Shown: one piece after another, positions 51,324 to 59,838 of the stretch
How the letters are laid out: each line of letters begins with the position of its first letter
Numbering within the stretch: position 1 is the stretch's first letter
NCBI GenBank assembly: GCA_964384645.1
Contig: CAYLKL010000001.1
Span: 1-64,000 of the forward strand
Length of the DNA stretch: 64,000 bases
Direction of reading: 5' to 3'
Source of the DNA: DAORIO01 sp964384645
Lineage (GTDB): Bacteria; Patescibacteriota; Minisyncoccia; Phycocordibacterales; UBA9973
Made by a program: the position numbers and the translations under genes
Notes under the pieces: generated by a model
What the model was told of the DNA's origin: nothing
The model's database searches: none
What the model saw: only the letters and a program-made list of their open reading frames with translations

Positions 51324-52136
51324 TCATTTAACCGAATATACAGTTTCTTCTAACTTACGGTGCCGATACAGTTCCATATTAAACAAGCCTTTATTTGATT
51401 TCTCAAAATCTTTTGGCAAATGATAGATACTAATATCACTCAAAGCATGAGCAATATCGTGCTCTTCAAAAGCGCCGACAGAATCCTCAAAACCGTGGAT
51501 AAATGGAGTGCTTTGGATCATTTTTCTTTCAAAAAGTACCCGAAAGAATCTATCAATAATTGAAATATCTTTTGGGCCCCAATTCAGCTCTTCTCGCCAA
51601 GAATCAAAAACGGGTACAAATGGTAGCTGGTCAAAGACAATTAATCCATTTTTCTTAAGCTTAAGAATTGTATCAAAAAATATTTTCAATCTTGTTTTTT
51701 TGTCTCCATAACCATTGTTAATAGGACCGCAAACTTGCCAAACGAACCGCTTCTTTTCATAACCTTGATTCATGCGCAATATTATTCTTTCTGCCAAAAG
51801 AAGCGCTTGGTCGAAATCACCCGCTTCGATTTTGTATAATGTCTTAAAATCTTCCATTGTCCAACCTGGATGATTTCTCACATCTTTGTACAAAACAATG
51901 TCTTTGTTTTTTTGAAAAAAAGATTCCTTACTTTCTCCAACGTTACGAAATTCAACCTTTGTTGCACTTCTGGCATTGTCAGCCAAAACTGCGACACCTG
52001 CAATTTCATTCACATAATCAAGCTCTTCCTCAAACGCAGACCACTGCATACTTGGGAATGGATAAGGTTTAGACAAACCAAACATCTGACCTGTCAATAA
52101 TTCAATTTCTTCTTTTTTGCGACTAAATGAGTTCAT
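51324..52136 (-). CDS. Hypothetical soluble protein
   Basis: 270 residues without signal peptide or membrane helix. Mixed alpha/beta: EELDYVNEIAGVAVLADNAR, NGLIVFDQLPFVPVFDSWRE, GFEDSVGAFEEHDIAHALSD. I do not recognise a family; conserved-looking His/Glu/Asp near 232-245 could be a site, but this is speculative. The leader (GTTGAACCTTTAAAAACAC) fits the shared pattern, and it has its own terminator. Confidence 0.65.
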   Translation of the reverse strand: MNSFSRKKEEIELLTGQMFGLSKPYPFPSMQWSAFEEELDYVNEIAGVAVLADNARSATKVEFRNVGESKESFFQKNKDIVLYKDVRNHPGWTMEDFKTLYKIEAGDFDQALLLAERIILRMNQGYEKKRFVWQVCGPINNGYGDKKTRLKIFFDTILKLKKNGLIVFDQLPFVPVFDSWREELNWGPKDISIIDRFFRVLFERKMIQSTPFIHGFEDSVGAFEEHDIAHALSDISIYHLPKDFEKSNKGLFNMELYRHRKLEETVYSVK

Positions 52137-52187
52137 ATTTATTGTGTTTTTAAAGGTTCAACATAAAAATTAATATACCACAAAAAA

Positions 52188-52221
52188 ACAAAAAAGGAAG
52201 CTTTTACTTCCTTTTTTGTTT
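52188..52221 (-). terminator. Terminator of argS
   Basis: AAAAAGGAAGTAAA / GCTTCCTTTTT-type stem with T6, downstream of argS on the minus strand. Confidence 0.85.
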
Positions 52222-52239
52222 TTACAGTTCCAAGATTTT

Positions 52240-53955
52240 TTACATCTTACTAGGGATTTTTATTCCCAAAAGATGAAGTCCGTTTTTCATAGTCCTAAGA
52301 AATGCTTTCGCAATTTCAATTCTATAAGCAGATCTATCAAGATGATTTGGGTCAATAAAAACATTTTCAGCATAAAAATGATTAAACTTCCCCGCCAAGT
52401 GGACAAGAAACGAAGCGATAATATGTGGTGCATAATTTTTGAAAGCTTTTTCTGTTGTTTCTGGAAATCGATGGATCAGTCTTGCGATTGATATTTCGTT
52501 TTCCGTTGGTTCATATTTCAAAGCATCACCTTCTAAAACCTCCTTTGAACGTCCAATTACCGACTGTGCCCTAACCGCCGAATACTGAAGATATGGCCCA
52601 GAATCCCCTTCAAAGGAAATAGATTTATCGAAATCATAAGCAATGTCAGTACCCGTATTTGATTTCAAAATAGAATATTTTATAGCAGAAACTCCAACTA
52701 GTGAGGCTATTTCTTCTTTTTCTTCAATTGTAAAATCTCTGTTTTGAATTTTATTTATTATTTCCTTTTTCGAATCCTCAAGCAGAGACTCGCCCGTAAT
52801 AACGTTTCCAAGTCTTGAGCTCATTTTTCCTGTAGCAAAACGCATCATTCCGTGATTTATATGCTTCATTCTATTGGCATAATTTTCATCTTTGAATAAT
52901 TGTTGAATCGCCTCTGTTACAACTCTCATATATTCTTGTTGTTCAACAGCGGTTGTCACGACAGACAAGTCGGGATTAAATTCCTTAAATTTTCTCAAAG
53001 TTAAAGCTACTTCTTTTGCCTCATAAAGTGGTAACCCCTTTCCTGTAACAAAAACTCTAGTATGAAGTTTTGGGTTGTATTTTTCTCCATGAAAAACATA
53101 CGCTCCATCTGAAATTTCAAAAATTCCTTTTTTCTCTCCCTCCATCACTATTTCTTTTCCTTCTTCACCGACTTCTGATTCAAAATAATATTTATCAAAT
53201 TTTGTGCCGAGGGTTTTATAAATTTCTTCAAAGGCCTCGAGAGTCACGTCACGGCCTTCTTTGTAGATTTGAGAGAATTCCGTATCGTCTTTGTAAATTT
53301 TTTCATTCATCAAATCGATTTCAGATTTAATTTTTTCATCTTTTTCATATAAATCACTTCCTTTGGCATAGCACTCTCCGATAAATTGCGCTTTTTCACT
53401 TGGATTATTTCCTTTTATAACCCCACCTTCAACTTTTATTCCATAAATTGCCTTGGCAACATGAAGACCTTTGTCACCTTGATAGTTTACTCGAACAACA
53501 TTTGCCCCCTGCCAATCTAAAATTCGAGAAATTGATTCTCCAATAGTGTTACTCATCAAGTGCCCAATATGAAAAGGCTTGAAAGGATTTGGCTGAGTGT
53601 ATTCAACCAAAACTTTTTTTCCAACCATTAGTTCCCCTTTTCCAAAATCTTCCGTTTCATTTATTTTTTTTGTTTCTTCGGTGAAAAATTTATCTGTTAA
53701 ATAAAAATTTATAAAACCCGCTCCAGCAATTTCTATTTTTTCAATTTCGGCAGGTTTTGATTCCTCAATTTTATCTTTTATTTTTTGAGCGAGTTCGCGC
53801 GGTGAAGATTTTTCAGAACTCGCAAGAACCATAGCCACATTTGTCGAATAATCCCCGTGATTCATATCTGCCGGAAACTCAACATTAAAATCGACTTCGG
53901 GTAGCCCAAGGTCGGTTATTGCCTTTTTGACGATATCGGCGATTCTTTTATTCAT
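52240..53955 (-). CDS. argS: Arginyl-tRNA synthetase
   Basis: 571 residues, normal size. N-terminal Add-1 domain (PEVDFNVEFPADMNHGDYST), class I HIGH at about 129-132 in KPFHIGHLMSN, KMSSRLGN near 377, anticodon-binding DALR domain at the end (PHIIASFLVHLAGKFNHFYA). Attaches Arg to tRNA-Arg. Single gene with terminator downstream; divergent from the small gene at 54049. Confidence 0.97.
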   Translation of the reverse strand: MNKRIADIVKKAITDLGLPEVDFNVEFPADMNHGDYSTNVAMVLASSEKSSPRELAQKIKDKIEESKPAEIEKIEIAGAGFINFYLTDKFFTEETKKINETEDFGKGELMVGKKVLVEYTQPNPFKPFHIGHLMSNTIGESISRILDWQGANVVRVNYQGDKGLHVAKAIYGIKVEGGVIKGNNPSEKAQFIGECYAKGSDLYEKDEKIKSEIDLMNEKIYKDDTEFSQIYKEGRDVTLEAFEEIYKTLGTKFDKYYFESEVGEEGKEIVMEGEKKGIFEISDGAYVFHGEKYNPKLHTRVFVTGKGLPLYEAKEVALTLRKFKEFNPDLSVVTTAVEQQEYMRVVTEAIQQLFKDENYANRMKHINHGMMRFATGKMSSRLGNVITGESLLEDSKKEIINKIQNRDFTIEEKEEIASLVGVSAIKYSILKSNTGTDIAYDFDKSISFEGDSGPYLQYSAVRAQSVIGRSKEVLEGDALKYEPTENEISIARLIHRFPETTEKAFKNYAPHIIASFLVHLAGKFNHFYAENVFIDPNHLDRSAYRIEIAKAFLRTMKNGLHLLGIKIPSKM

Positions 53956-53997
53956 TTTATGAGTTTATCGCGAAATGGTGGAAATATAAAGGGCTAT

Positions 53998-54025
53998 TTG
54001 ACATACTCCTTTTTTACGGTAAAGT
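53998..54025 (+). promoter_or_regulatory. Promoter of the gene at 54049
   Basis: TTGACA (53998-54003), 16-nt spacer, TAAAGT (54020-54025), then the leader TACTTCAAACTAAAATTTAA. Confidence 0.65.
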
Positions 54026-54048
54026 TACTTCAAACTAAAATTTAAAAA

Positions 54049-54351
54049 ATGAAATCAAAACTAAAAGAGCTTGGTCATTCTAAATCAAACGAAGTAGCCT
54101 CACCGGGAAGATTTAGGGCGTGTGTAATGCTAGATTCATGCACCTACCAAATTGGAGAAGATACTGCCGATATAAATGAAGCAGAAAAACTAGTGCGTGA
54201 ATATTGGTCAGAAATGCAACCTGTTCAAATTTTTAATGACAAAGGAGAAAGTCTCATTGTTAACGGAAAAATTCAGAAAGAAATATCTATTCCTTCTGAA
54301 GACGAACACGACGGAGATGGTCCATGGCATCGAAATGAACCGCCAGTATAA
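54049..54351 (+). CDS. Small hypothetical protein
   Basis: 100 residues, acidic C-terminus (ISIPSEDEHDGDGPWHRNEP). Residues 20-80 contain a possible beta-hairpin (PGRFRACVMLDSCTYQIGED; QIFNDKGESLIVNGKIQKEI). No motif recognised. Own promoter and terminator. Confidence 0.6.
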   Translation: MKSKLKELGHSKSNEVASPGRFRACVMLDSCTYQIGEDTADINEAEKLVREYWSEMQPVQIFNDKGESLIVNGKIQKEISIPSEDEHDGDGPWHRNEPPV

Positions 54352-54355
54352 AAAA

Positions 54356-54387
54356 TAACAGGTTAGCTTAAAAGCTAACCTGTTTTC
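54356..54387. terminator. Bidirectional terminator
   Basis: AACAGGTTAGCTT / AAGCTAACCTGTT stem between the gene at 54049-54351 and convergent tmk. Confidence 0.9.
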
Positions 54388-54400
54388 TTTTTTAGAAATC

Positions 54401-55114
54401 CTAATTCTTCACTGGTTCTTCAACCGCACCTAATAAGGCCAGGCATGGTTTCAAAACTTTTTCATGAATAACATCACGAGGTAGAATATTCTCCCCATCA
54501 TCAGAACACCCAATTCTTACCCAATTATCATCTATCAACATTTTGATAGCACTTTCTCTTGCGTGAATCTGGTGTTCTGGATCCATTTCATGCTGATCTG
54601 TGCTTCGACGCTTTGGTGATGATGCTTCTTTTTCATTCCTTTCGTTAATAAGTTTTAAACTTACTGAATACGGAACATCGAGAAGGCATACCAAATCCGG
54701 GCGAGGAATTCCAAATTCCACATGTTCCATTTCATCCAACCAAGTAAGAAAATTTTTCCTTCCTGTTTCATCTTGAATTTTTCCTCCTTGATGAATTTGA
54801 TTTGCTGAAACATATCTGTCAGCAACAACCGTAATTCCAGAATTTAACCATTCCGAAATTTTCTTACTCGCCACAAACCTGTCTGCTGCATACAGAACTG
54901 AAGCAATTTTTGGATCAAGTGATTTAAAATCACCACACTCCCCGTCTTCAAGACACCTGTAAATAAATCCTCCAAAGAAGGCTTCTCTTCTTGGAAAATC
55001 AATTGTCTCAACTTGATGACCAAGATTTCTTAATTTCTCTACCAGAAGAGATGTTTGAGTTGCCTTGCCGCTTCCATCAGCACCATCGATAACTATTAGT
55101 TTTCCTTTTTTCAT
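54401..55114 (-). CDS. tmk: Thymidylate kinase
   Basis: 237 residues from MKKGKLIVIDGADGSGKATQ (P-loop 11-19). Longer in-frame starts lie upstream of the predicted promoter and are rejected. VVADRYVSANQIHQGGK is the dTMP-binding DRY segment; FPRREAFFGGFIY precedes it, and DLVCLLDVPYSVSL follows. Phosphorylates dTMP to dTDP. Divergent from thyX with back-to-back promoters, so both steps are regulated together. Confidence 0.93.
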   Translation of the reverse strand: MKKGKLIVIDGADGSGKATQTSLLVEKLRNLGHQVETIDFPRREAFFGGFIYRCLEDGECGDFKSLDPKIASVLYAADRFVASKKISEWLNSGITVVADRYVSANQIHQGGKIQDETGRKNFLTWLDEMEHVEFGIPRPDLVCLLDVPYSVSLKLINERNEKEASSPKRRSTDQHEMDPEHQIHARESAIKMLIDDNWVRIGCSDDGENILPRDVIHEKVLKPCLALLGAVEEPVKN

Positions 55115-55139
55115 TTTTAATAGGTTTTGATTCCCATCA

Positions 55140-55167
55140 AACATAGCAATTGAGCAGAACTCGTCAA
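55140..55167 (-). promoter_or_regulatory. tmk promoter
   Basis: TTGACG (55167-55162), 16-nt spacer, TATGTT (55145-55140). Leader TGATGGGAATCAAAACCTAT before the tmk ATG. Confidence 0.55.
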
Positions 55168-55169
55168 TT

Positions 55170-55197
55170 TTGACAAATCCCCAAAAAACTGTAAATT
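55170..55197 (+). promoter_or_regulatory. thyX promoter
   Basis: TTGACA (55170-55175), 16-nt spacer, TAAATT (55192-55197). Its -35 is 2 nt from the -35 of the tmk promoter on the other strand, so one bound regulator could affect both. Confidence 0.6.
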
Positions 55198-55243
55198 GAT
55201 GAGGAAACAAAATAAATAATTTGAACTCTAAAAACTGAAAAAT

Positions 55244-56671
55244 ATGAACTTTAAAAAACTTCTAAAACTGTTTACAGTAAAAGAAACCTACTCAGGTGCA
55301 AAAATTACGATTTTTGACGAACTTGAACCGGAAGAAAGTGCCATGGTTCAATCCTTAAATTCCCGCAGTGCTGGAGGTTTTTGGATGAACCTAATGAAAG
55401 TAACCAAAGAAGGTGCAGAGAAATTTATGTCCGCATTTTACAGTGGTTATGGTCATAAAAGTATCGCTGATTGCGGATCAACATCTGCAACGTTTGATGG
55501 TATTAGTATGCTAGCTGCCAAAGAAATTCAAAATTGGTGGGCATACAATGGCCAAGAAACGAGCACCCGCTACATCGACACAACCGGACTTGGATACATT
55601 GATCCTCTTGGCACAGAAGTATCAAAAAGAATTATGGGAAAATGGTTTGCTTTCTATATAAAAGCGATTGAACCACTAAAAGAGCACTTAAGAATTGTTC
55701 GTCCTAAAAAAGAAGATGAGGATGAGGAAAAATACGAAAAAATGATTTTCACAAGAACTTGTGATATTTTAGGATCCTTCTTACCAGCTGGGGCAAAAAC
55801 AAATGCCAGTTGCCACATGGAGCTTCGACAATGGGATGACAAACTTTCATGGATGAAATATCACCCATTAGTAGAAATTTCTCAAATTACAAACGCAACC
55901 CTTGAAGGAATGATTGAACGGTACGAAAGTACGTTCAAAAGAAAGCCCACAAAAAACGATGCCGAATTAATAGCTCGCGGTAAAAGAGAGGCGTATCGCC
56001 AAAGTTCACAGGAAATAGTTGCATATCAATATGCGTCCGACTTCGAATCTATTGAAATTTATCAGAAAGTTACTGATGGATTTAAATTTACGGTAAATTT
56101 CTTACACGACTCATTTCTAAAAAGAACATATCGTGAACTTGTTGAAAGCCGTCCGGAAAAAGTTGAAATTCCTAAAATTGTAAACGAGTGTGGAAGTTTT
56201 AGAATCCAGTTCCTTATCGACTTCAGGTCACATCGTGACTTACAAAGGCAAAGAAGTGCCTTACAAAGAGTTCCGTTACTGACAACGGAAATTGGTTTTG
56301 AACAGTGGTATCTTGATCAACTACCAGAATACTTGCGTATCGAAGCGCTTGATTTGATTAAAGAACAATGTGCCGAAATAGAATCACTTGATTGTGACAA
56401 ATTTACCAAGCAATATTATATAGCAATGGGTTTCAAAGTTTTAGATACTTTTACAGTATCACTTTCAGACCTTATCTACATAATAGAACTTCGTACACCA
56501 ACGACTGTGCACCCAACAGCTCGCGCAATTGCTCTTAAAATGTACAGAAGCCTTAAGGTAACCCTTCCTGATTTTGTAAAAATTTACGCAAATGAAAGTG
56601 AAGATGATCTTGATATCAAGAGAGCTGACCAGGATTTATTTATTGGAGATAAAAGATTGAATGAAAAATAA
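55244..56671 (+). CDS. thyX: Flavin-dependent thymidylate synthase (ThyX), tandem-domain form
   Basis: 475 residues, about twice the usual ThyX. The first half has YSGYGHKSIADCGSTSATFD, NGQETSTRYIDTTG (substrate-loop match to NEQSxRY) and LPAGAKTNASCHMELRQWDD. The second half repeats the fold with FRIQFLIDFRSHRDLQRQRS, where RSHRDLQRQRS corresponds to the RHRx7S motif, and SLSDLIYIIELRTPTTVHPT. Makes dTMP from dUMP using methylenetetrahydrofolate, FAD and NADPH. In the double form active sites may be split between halves. Next to tmk and dcd. Confidence 0.9.
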   Translation: MNFKKLLKLFTVKETYSGAKITIFDELEPEESAMVQSLNSRSAGGFWMNLMKVTKEGAEKFMSAFYSGYGHKSIADCGSTSATFDGISMLAAKEIQNWWAYNGQETSTRYIDTTGLGYIDPLGTEVSKRIMGKWFAFYIKAIEPLKEHLRIVRPKKEDEDEEKYEKMIFTRTCDILGSFLPAGAKTNASCHMELRQWDDKLSWMKYHPLVEISQITNATLEGMIERYESTFKRKPTKNDAELIARGKREAYRQSSQEIVAYQYASDFESIEIYQKVTDGFKFTVNFLHDSFLKRTYRELVESRPEKVEIPKIVNECGSFRIQFLIDFRSHRDLQRQRSALQRVPLLTTEIGFEQWYLDQLPEYLRIEALDLIKEQCAEIESLDCDKFTKQYYIAMGFKVLDTFTVSLSDLIYIIELRTPTTVHPTARAIALKMYRSLKVTLPDFVKIYANESEDDLDIKRADQDLFIGDKRLNEK

Positions 56672-56681
56672 ATTAATCCTT

Positions 56682-56712
56682 AAACCCTACCCTAACCGGT
56701 GGGGTTTTTATT
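56682..56712 (+). terminator. thyX terminator
   Basis: AAACCCTACC / GGTGGGGTTT stem, TTTTATTTTA tail. Confidence 0.75.
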
Positions 56713-56721
56713 TTATAAAAT

Positions 56722-56752
56722 AAAAAAACACCCGGATATTATCGGGTGCTTA
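56722..56752 (-). terminator. dcd terminator
   Basis: AGCACCCGATAATATCCGGGTG hairpin followed by T7 on the minus strand, right after the dcd-like gene. Confidence 0.8.
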
Positions 56753-56756
56753 ATTT

Positions 56757-57863
56757 TTAACAAAAATTACGAGCAAGCGTTGGACCGTGTTGGGATTTGT
56801 AATTTCCGGTAATTTGAGCGTAATCAGATCCAGGTAAACAGGCCATTTTTTCAAGATGAAGACTACAAAATAATTGTCCATGTCTTACTCTCATTTTCTC
56901 CTGAACATAAACCTCAAGTGTAATATTATTACCTCTTTGATTTTTACCAAAACCAGGGTCAAAAAAACCAGCCAGATGAGACCGGAATTCTCCAAGCCTC
57001 TCATCAATCGCCTTTACTTCACCAGCATAATTATCCGGCATTTGCACTCGTTCAACACTGGAAAGAATGTAAAACCTACCAGGCTCTAGGTCAATATAAC
57101 CCACACCCTTAATTGGCTCAAAATAATCTACAGCCTTACAAGAATTAGATTTTCCAATTGGTACCGGGTTTGAGTTTTCCTTAGCAACATAGCCACAAAC
57201 TACACTTTCACAATCAAGTGAAAAAAGTAAATATCCATGATCACCTCCGCGAATAAATTCTCTTCTGGCGTCTAGCTCATCTCCCTTATTACTTCTCATT
57301 ATTGACTGTGTTTGCTGGAGACTCATGAGTTTAAATTCAGAGACCCTTGAGTCTCTAACAAAAATCCGCAACTGATTAAGTGGATCCTTGTTGGGTTCAA
57401 AGGTTATCGGCCAAGTCTTTGGTTGAACAAGGCTCCAAATACGCCCCCTGTGTTCTCTTGGTAAATGATCAAACATGTCGACAAAATCAGCAATCATTCT
57501 TGTGTGACTAAAATTTCTTCCGGTGGTTGATTTTGGGTTTGCGTAACCATACAGAGAACTAGGCAACCTAAGATTTTCAGAATGAGCAATCATGTATAAT
57601 TTTCCGGTATCTAATTTGTTGCTGTTAAATTTTCTACCATTCATGCCACCCTTGATTAAATCAAGAACGGTCTCATTTTTTCTTGGAAGCATTACTCTGT
57701 CAATCTCGTAGATTTCGTCCGCAAGTGTAATGTCGAGAGAAGCTGGGCCAGATTTTATGTTGGAATTTTTAATAAAACCAAGATCCTTAAGGACATCCAA
57801 TGCCTGATTTGGTAAAACACCTGTTCCGTTTTTTATCAATAATTCTAATTCTTCTGTTTTCAT
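56757..57863 (-). CDS. dcd: 2'-deoxycytidine 5'-triphosphate deaminase, long two-domain form
   Basis: 368 residues from MKTEELELLIKNGTGV. Two dUTPase-like halves: GPASLDITLADEIYEIDRVM, SSLYGYANPKSTTGRNFSHT and VDYFEPIKGVGYIDLEPGRF, RFYILSSVERVQMPDNYAGE, SHLAGFFDPGFGKNQRGNNI. This length and layout match the double-domain DCD family known from Proteobacteria. It converts dCTP to dUTP (or dUMP), supplying dUMP for ThyX. An upstream start overlaps the promoter and is rejected. Confidence 0.85.
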   Translation of the reverse strand: MKTEELELLIKNGTGVLPNQALDVLKDLGFIKNSNIKSGPASLDITLADEIYEIDRVMLPRKNETVLDLIKGGMNGRKFNSNKLDTGKLYMIAHSENLRLPSSLYGYANPKSTTGRNFSHTRMIADFVDMFDHLPREHRGRIWSLVQPKTWPITFEPNKDPLNQLRIFVRDSRVSEFKLMSLQQTQSIMRSNKGDELDARREFIRGGDHGYLLFSLDCESVVCGYVAKENSNPVPIGKSNSCKAVDYFEPIKGVGYIDLEPGRFYILSSVERVQMPDNYAGEVKAIDERLGEFRSHLAGFFDPGFGKNQRGNNITLEVYVQEKMRVRHGQLFCSLHLEKMACLPGSDYAQITGNYKSQHGPTLARNFC

Positions 57864-57889
57864 TTTTAATGTAGTTTTAGTTTGAACCC

Positions 57890-57918
57890 AGACTACCACA
57901 ACGAAAAGATGCTGGCAA
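57890..57918 (-). promoter_or_regulatory. dcd promoter
   Basis: TTGCCA (57918-57913), 17-nt spacer, TAGTCT (57895-57890), followed by the leader GGGTTCAAACTAAAACTACA. Confidence 0.5.
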
Positions 57919-57921
57919 AAA

Positions 57922-57948
57922 TAAAAAGCCACCTAGGTGGTGGCTTTA
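57922..57948 (-). terminator. Terminator of the gene at 57957
   Basis: AAAGCCACC / GGTGGCTTT stem around CACCTA with T5 tail on the minus strand. Confidence 0.75.
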
Positions 57949-57956
57949 AACTTTTG

Positions 57957-58313
57957 CTAATTTTTCAAATACTCTAGATTATTTGGATTTGGCAAACTTA
58001 AAGTATTTAAAAAACTATCAATACCCTCCTCTAGTTGATCAAGAAGTATTGTTCTTCCAGGCCTAGAGTTAAAAACAATTTCTCGAACACAACAGAGGCT
58101 TGGTGTAAATTGTTCCGAATTTTCAAACAACAAAGAAAGGGAAAAATAAAAATCTTTTTTCTCTGATTCTCTAACAGATTCTATAATAATAGAATTAGAA
58201 GATTTTCGTACAAAAATTTTGTAATCTTTTTCAAATTCAGGAAAAAAATTAAAAATCACCCTTTTTACACGCAAAAGTATTGCGTCTTTATCTATTTTAT
58301 CTATGTCTTCCAT
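57957..58313 (-). CDS. Hypothetical small protein
   Basis: 118 residues, start MEDIDKIDKDAILLRVKRVI. Mixed: IFNFFPEFEKDYKIFVRKSS then FYFSLSLLFENSEQFTPSLC. No known motif. Single gene with a TATAAT box 16 nt before the leader's end and a terminator. Confidence 0.55.
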   Translation of the reverse strand: MEDIDKIDKDAILLRVKRVIFNFFPEFEKDYKIFVRKSSNSIIIESVRESEKKDFYFSLSLLFENSEQFTPSLCCVREIVFNSRPGRTILLDQLEEGIDSFLNTLSLPNPNNLEYLKN

Positions 58314-58368
58314 GATGTTAAGGTTTTTATTAATTATACCTTTAACAACAAAAGTGCCCTGTTGAAAA

Positions 58369-58396
58369 ATAAAAAAGGCTGGAATTCCAGCCTTTA
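58369..58396 (-). terminator. Terminator
   Basis: AAAGGCTGGAATTCCAGCCTTT palindrome with T6 tail, after the gene at 58401-58751. Confidence 0.85.
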
Positions 58397-58400
58397 AAGA

Positions 58401-58751
58401 TTACACAGAGCAAGAAACTTGATGAGTTAAATCGTCCACAAGATTGCGATAAGAATCATCCGACGAAAAAAGTTCATCGTGTTTTTCTAAGCTTTTTTTT
58501 ATAGCTTTAACAGGCAGACCACCCAAAAAATCACTCATGTCTTTTTCTGTTATATTGCCTTTTGAATATTTTTTTGCAACAAAAACTACAGCATACCTCA
58601 CCTTCAACTCGTCTTTATTTGGATAACGCCCAAATACTTTAATAAAATTTCCACTTGACGGAAATCTTCTTTCTACTATCTTTTGAATTACTGCAACTAA
58701 ATCGGCAAATTGAAAACGTATTTTTACTTCTTCTGTTTCTTCTGTTCTCAT
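58401..58751 (-). CDS. Hypothetical small protein
   Basis: 116 residues from MRTEETEEVKIRFQFADLVA. The 14 upstream in-frame codons fall in the leader (TTGAACCAAAAACCGAACTT before ATG). Helical (DLVAVIQKIVERRFPSSGNF, MSDFLGGLPVKAIKKSLEKH). Not recognised. Confidence 0.6.
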   Translation of the reverse strand: MRTEETEEVKIRFQFADLVAVIQKIVERRFPSSGNFIKVFGRYPNKDELKVRYAVVFVAKKYSKGNITEKDMSDFLGGLPVKAIKKSLEKHDELFSSDDSYRNLVDDLTHQVSCSV

Positions 58752-58805
58752 TTTAAGTTCGGTTTTTGGTTCAATATAAATTAACATAAACAAATTTTAA
58801 TGTAA

Positions 58806-58837
58806 ATAAAAAACCTCTCAGATGAGAGGTTTTTTAT
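58806..58837 (-). terminator. Terminator of secE-nusG-rplK
   Basis: AAAACCTCTCATCTGAGAGGTTTT hairpin and T-run after rplK on the minus strand. Confidence 0.9.
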
Positions 58838-58845
58838 TTTATTAG

Positions 58846-59271
58846 TTATTCAACAGTTATTCCGGCTGATCTTGCTGAGCCTTCAACGATCTTCATGGCT
58901 CCTTCAACATCTTTTGCGTTCAAGTCTACCATTTTCATTTCAGCAATTTCTTTTATTTTAGCCTTACTCACCTTTCCAGCTTTTGAAACATTAGGTTTTC
59001 CTGATCCTTTTTCAATTCCCGCTGCTTTAAAAAGCATTGCTGAAACTTCTGGGGCTTTAACCTTAAAGTCATAACTCCTGTCTTCGTAAACGTTTATGTG
59101 AACAATGACTTTTTGACCTTTAAAATCCTGAGATTCGGCATTGAACTTTTGAACGAAATCAGAAATGTTTATACCCGCCTGCCCCAAAGTAGGCCCAAGT
59201 GGTGGTTGAGGTGTTGCCTGTCCTGCTATTGCTCGAGCTTTCACTCTTTTTACTATCTTTTTTGTTGCCAT
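58846..59271 (-). CDS. rplK: Ribosomal protein uL11
   Basis: 141 residues. Conserved N-terminal GQATPQPPLGPTLGQAGINI (thiostrepton-region linker), then FNAESQDFKGQKVIVHINVY, and the RNA-binding C-domain (KAAGIEKGSGKPNVSKAGKV, NAKDVEGAMKIVEGSARSAG). Binds the GTPase centre of 23S rRNA. Directly after nusG. The usual next gene rplA (L1) is absent; a terminator follows immediately. Confidence 0.98.
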   Translation of the reverse strand: MATKKIVKRVKARAIAGQATPQPPLGPTLGQAGINISDFVQKFNAESQDFKGQKVIVHINVYEDRSYDFKVKAPEVSAMLFKAAGIEKGSGKPNVSKAGKVSKAKIKEIAEMKMVDLNAKDVEGAMKIVEGSARSAGITVE

Positions 59272-59293
59272 ATAATGTGTTGTCTAGATTACC

Positions 59294-59836
59294 TTAAATC
59301 TTCTTAACCTGCAAGAAGTCCAATTCGACTGGGGTCTCTCGTCCGAAAATCGAAACCAAAACCCTAATTTTACCTCTCTCTGTATCAATCTCTGAAATAC
59401 GCCCCTCTAAGTCCTTAAATGGCCCGTCATTGATCTGAATCGACTCACCTATCTCATAATCCATAGCGTGCTTAGTGGTGTCTTTTTCCATCTTAGAGAA
59501 CAAGTAGTTAACTTCTTGTTCTGATAGTGGAACTGGATTAACTCCGGCTCCAACAAAACCAGTAACTCGAGGTGTGTTTCGGACAACATACCAAGAATCA
59601 TCTGTAACAATCATATCTACCAAGATGTACCCAGGATATATTTTTTCTTCAACTTCTACACGCTTCCCTCCCTTAATTTTTATCTTTTTTTCAGTTGGAA
59701 CAATAACGTTAAAAATTTTGTCTTGCATACCAAGAGACTCAGTTCTTTGTTTTAAATTTCTAAGAACTGCATTTTCATAACCGGAGTAAGTGTGTATTGC
59801 ATACCACTGTCTTTTTCCTGTAACCTCTTGCTTCAT
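59294..59836 (-). CDS. nusG: Transcription termination/antitermination protein NusG
   Basis: 180 residues. RQWYAIHTYSGYENAVLRNL starts the NGN domain, YPGYILVDMIVTDDSWYVVR and TPRVTGFVGAG follow; the KOW domain is GESIQINDGPFKDLEGRISE. Couples RNA polymerase with ribosome and Rho. Starts 2 nt after secE. Confidence 0.98.
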   Translation of the reverse strand: MKQEVTGKRQWYAIHTYSGYENAVLRNLKQRTESLGMQDKIFNVIVPTEKKIKIKGGKRVEVEEKIYPGYILVDMIVTDDSWYVVRNTPRVTGFVGAGVNPVPLSEQEVNYLFSKMEKDTTKHAMDYEIGESIQINDGPFKDLEGRISEIDTERGKIRVLVSIFGRETPVELDFLQVKKI

Positions 59837-59838
59837 AA

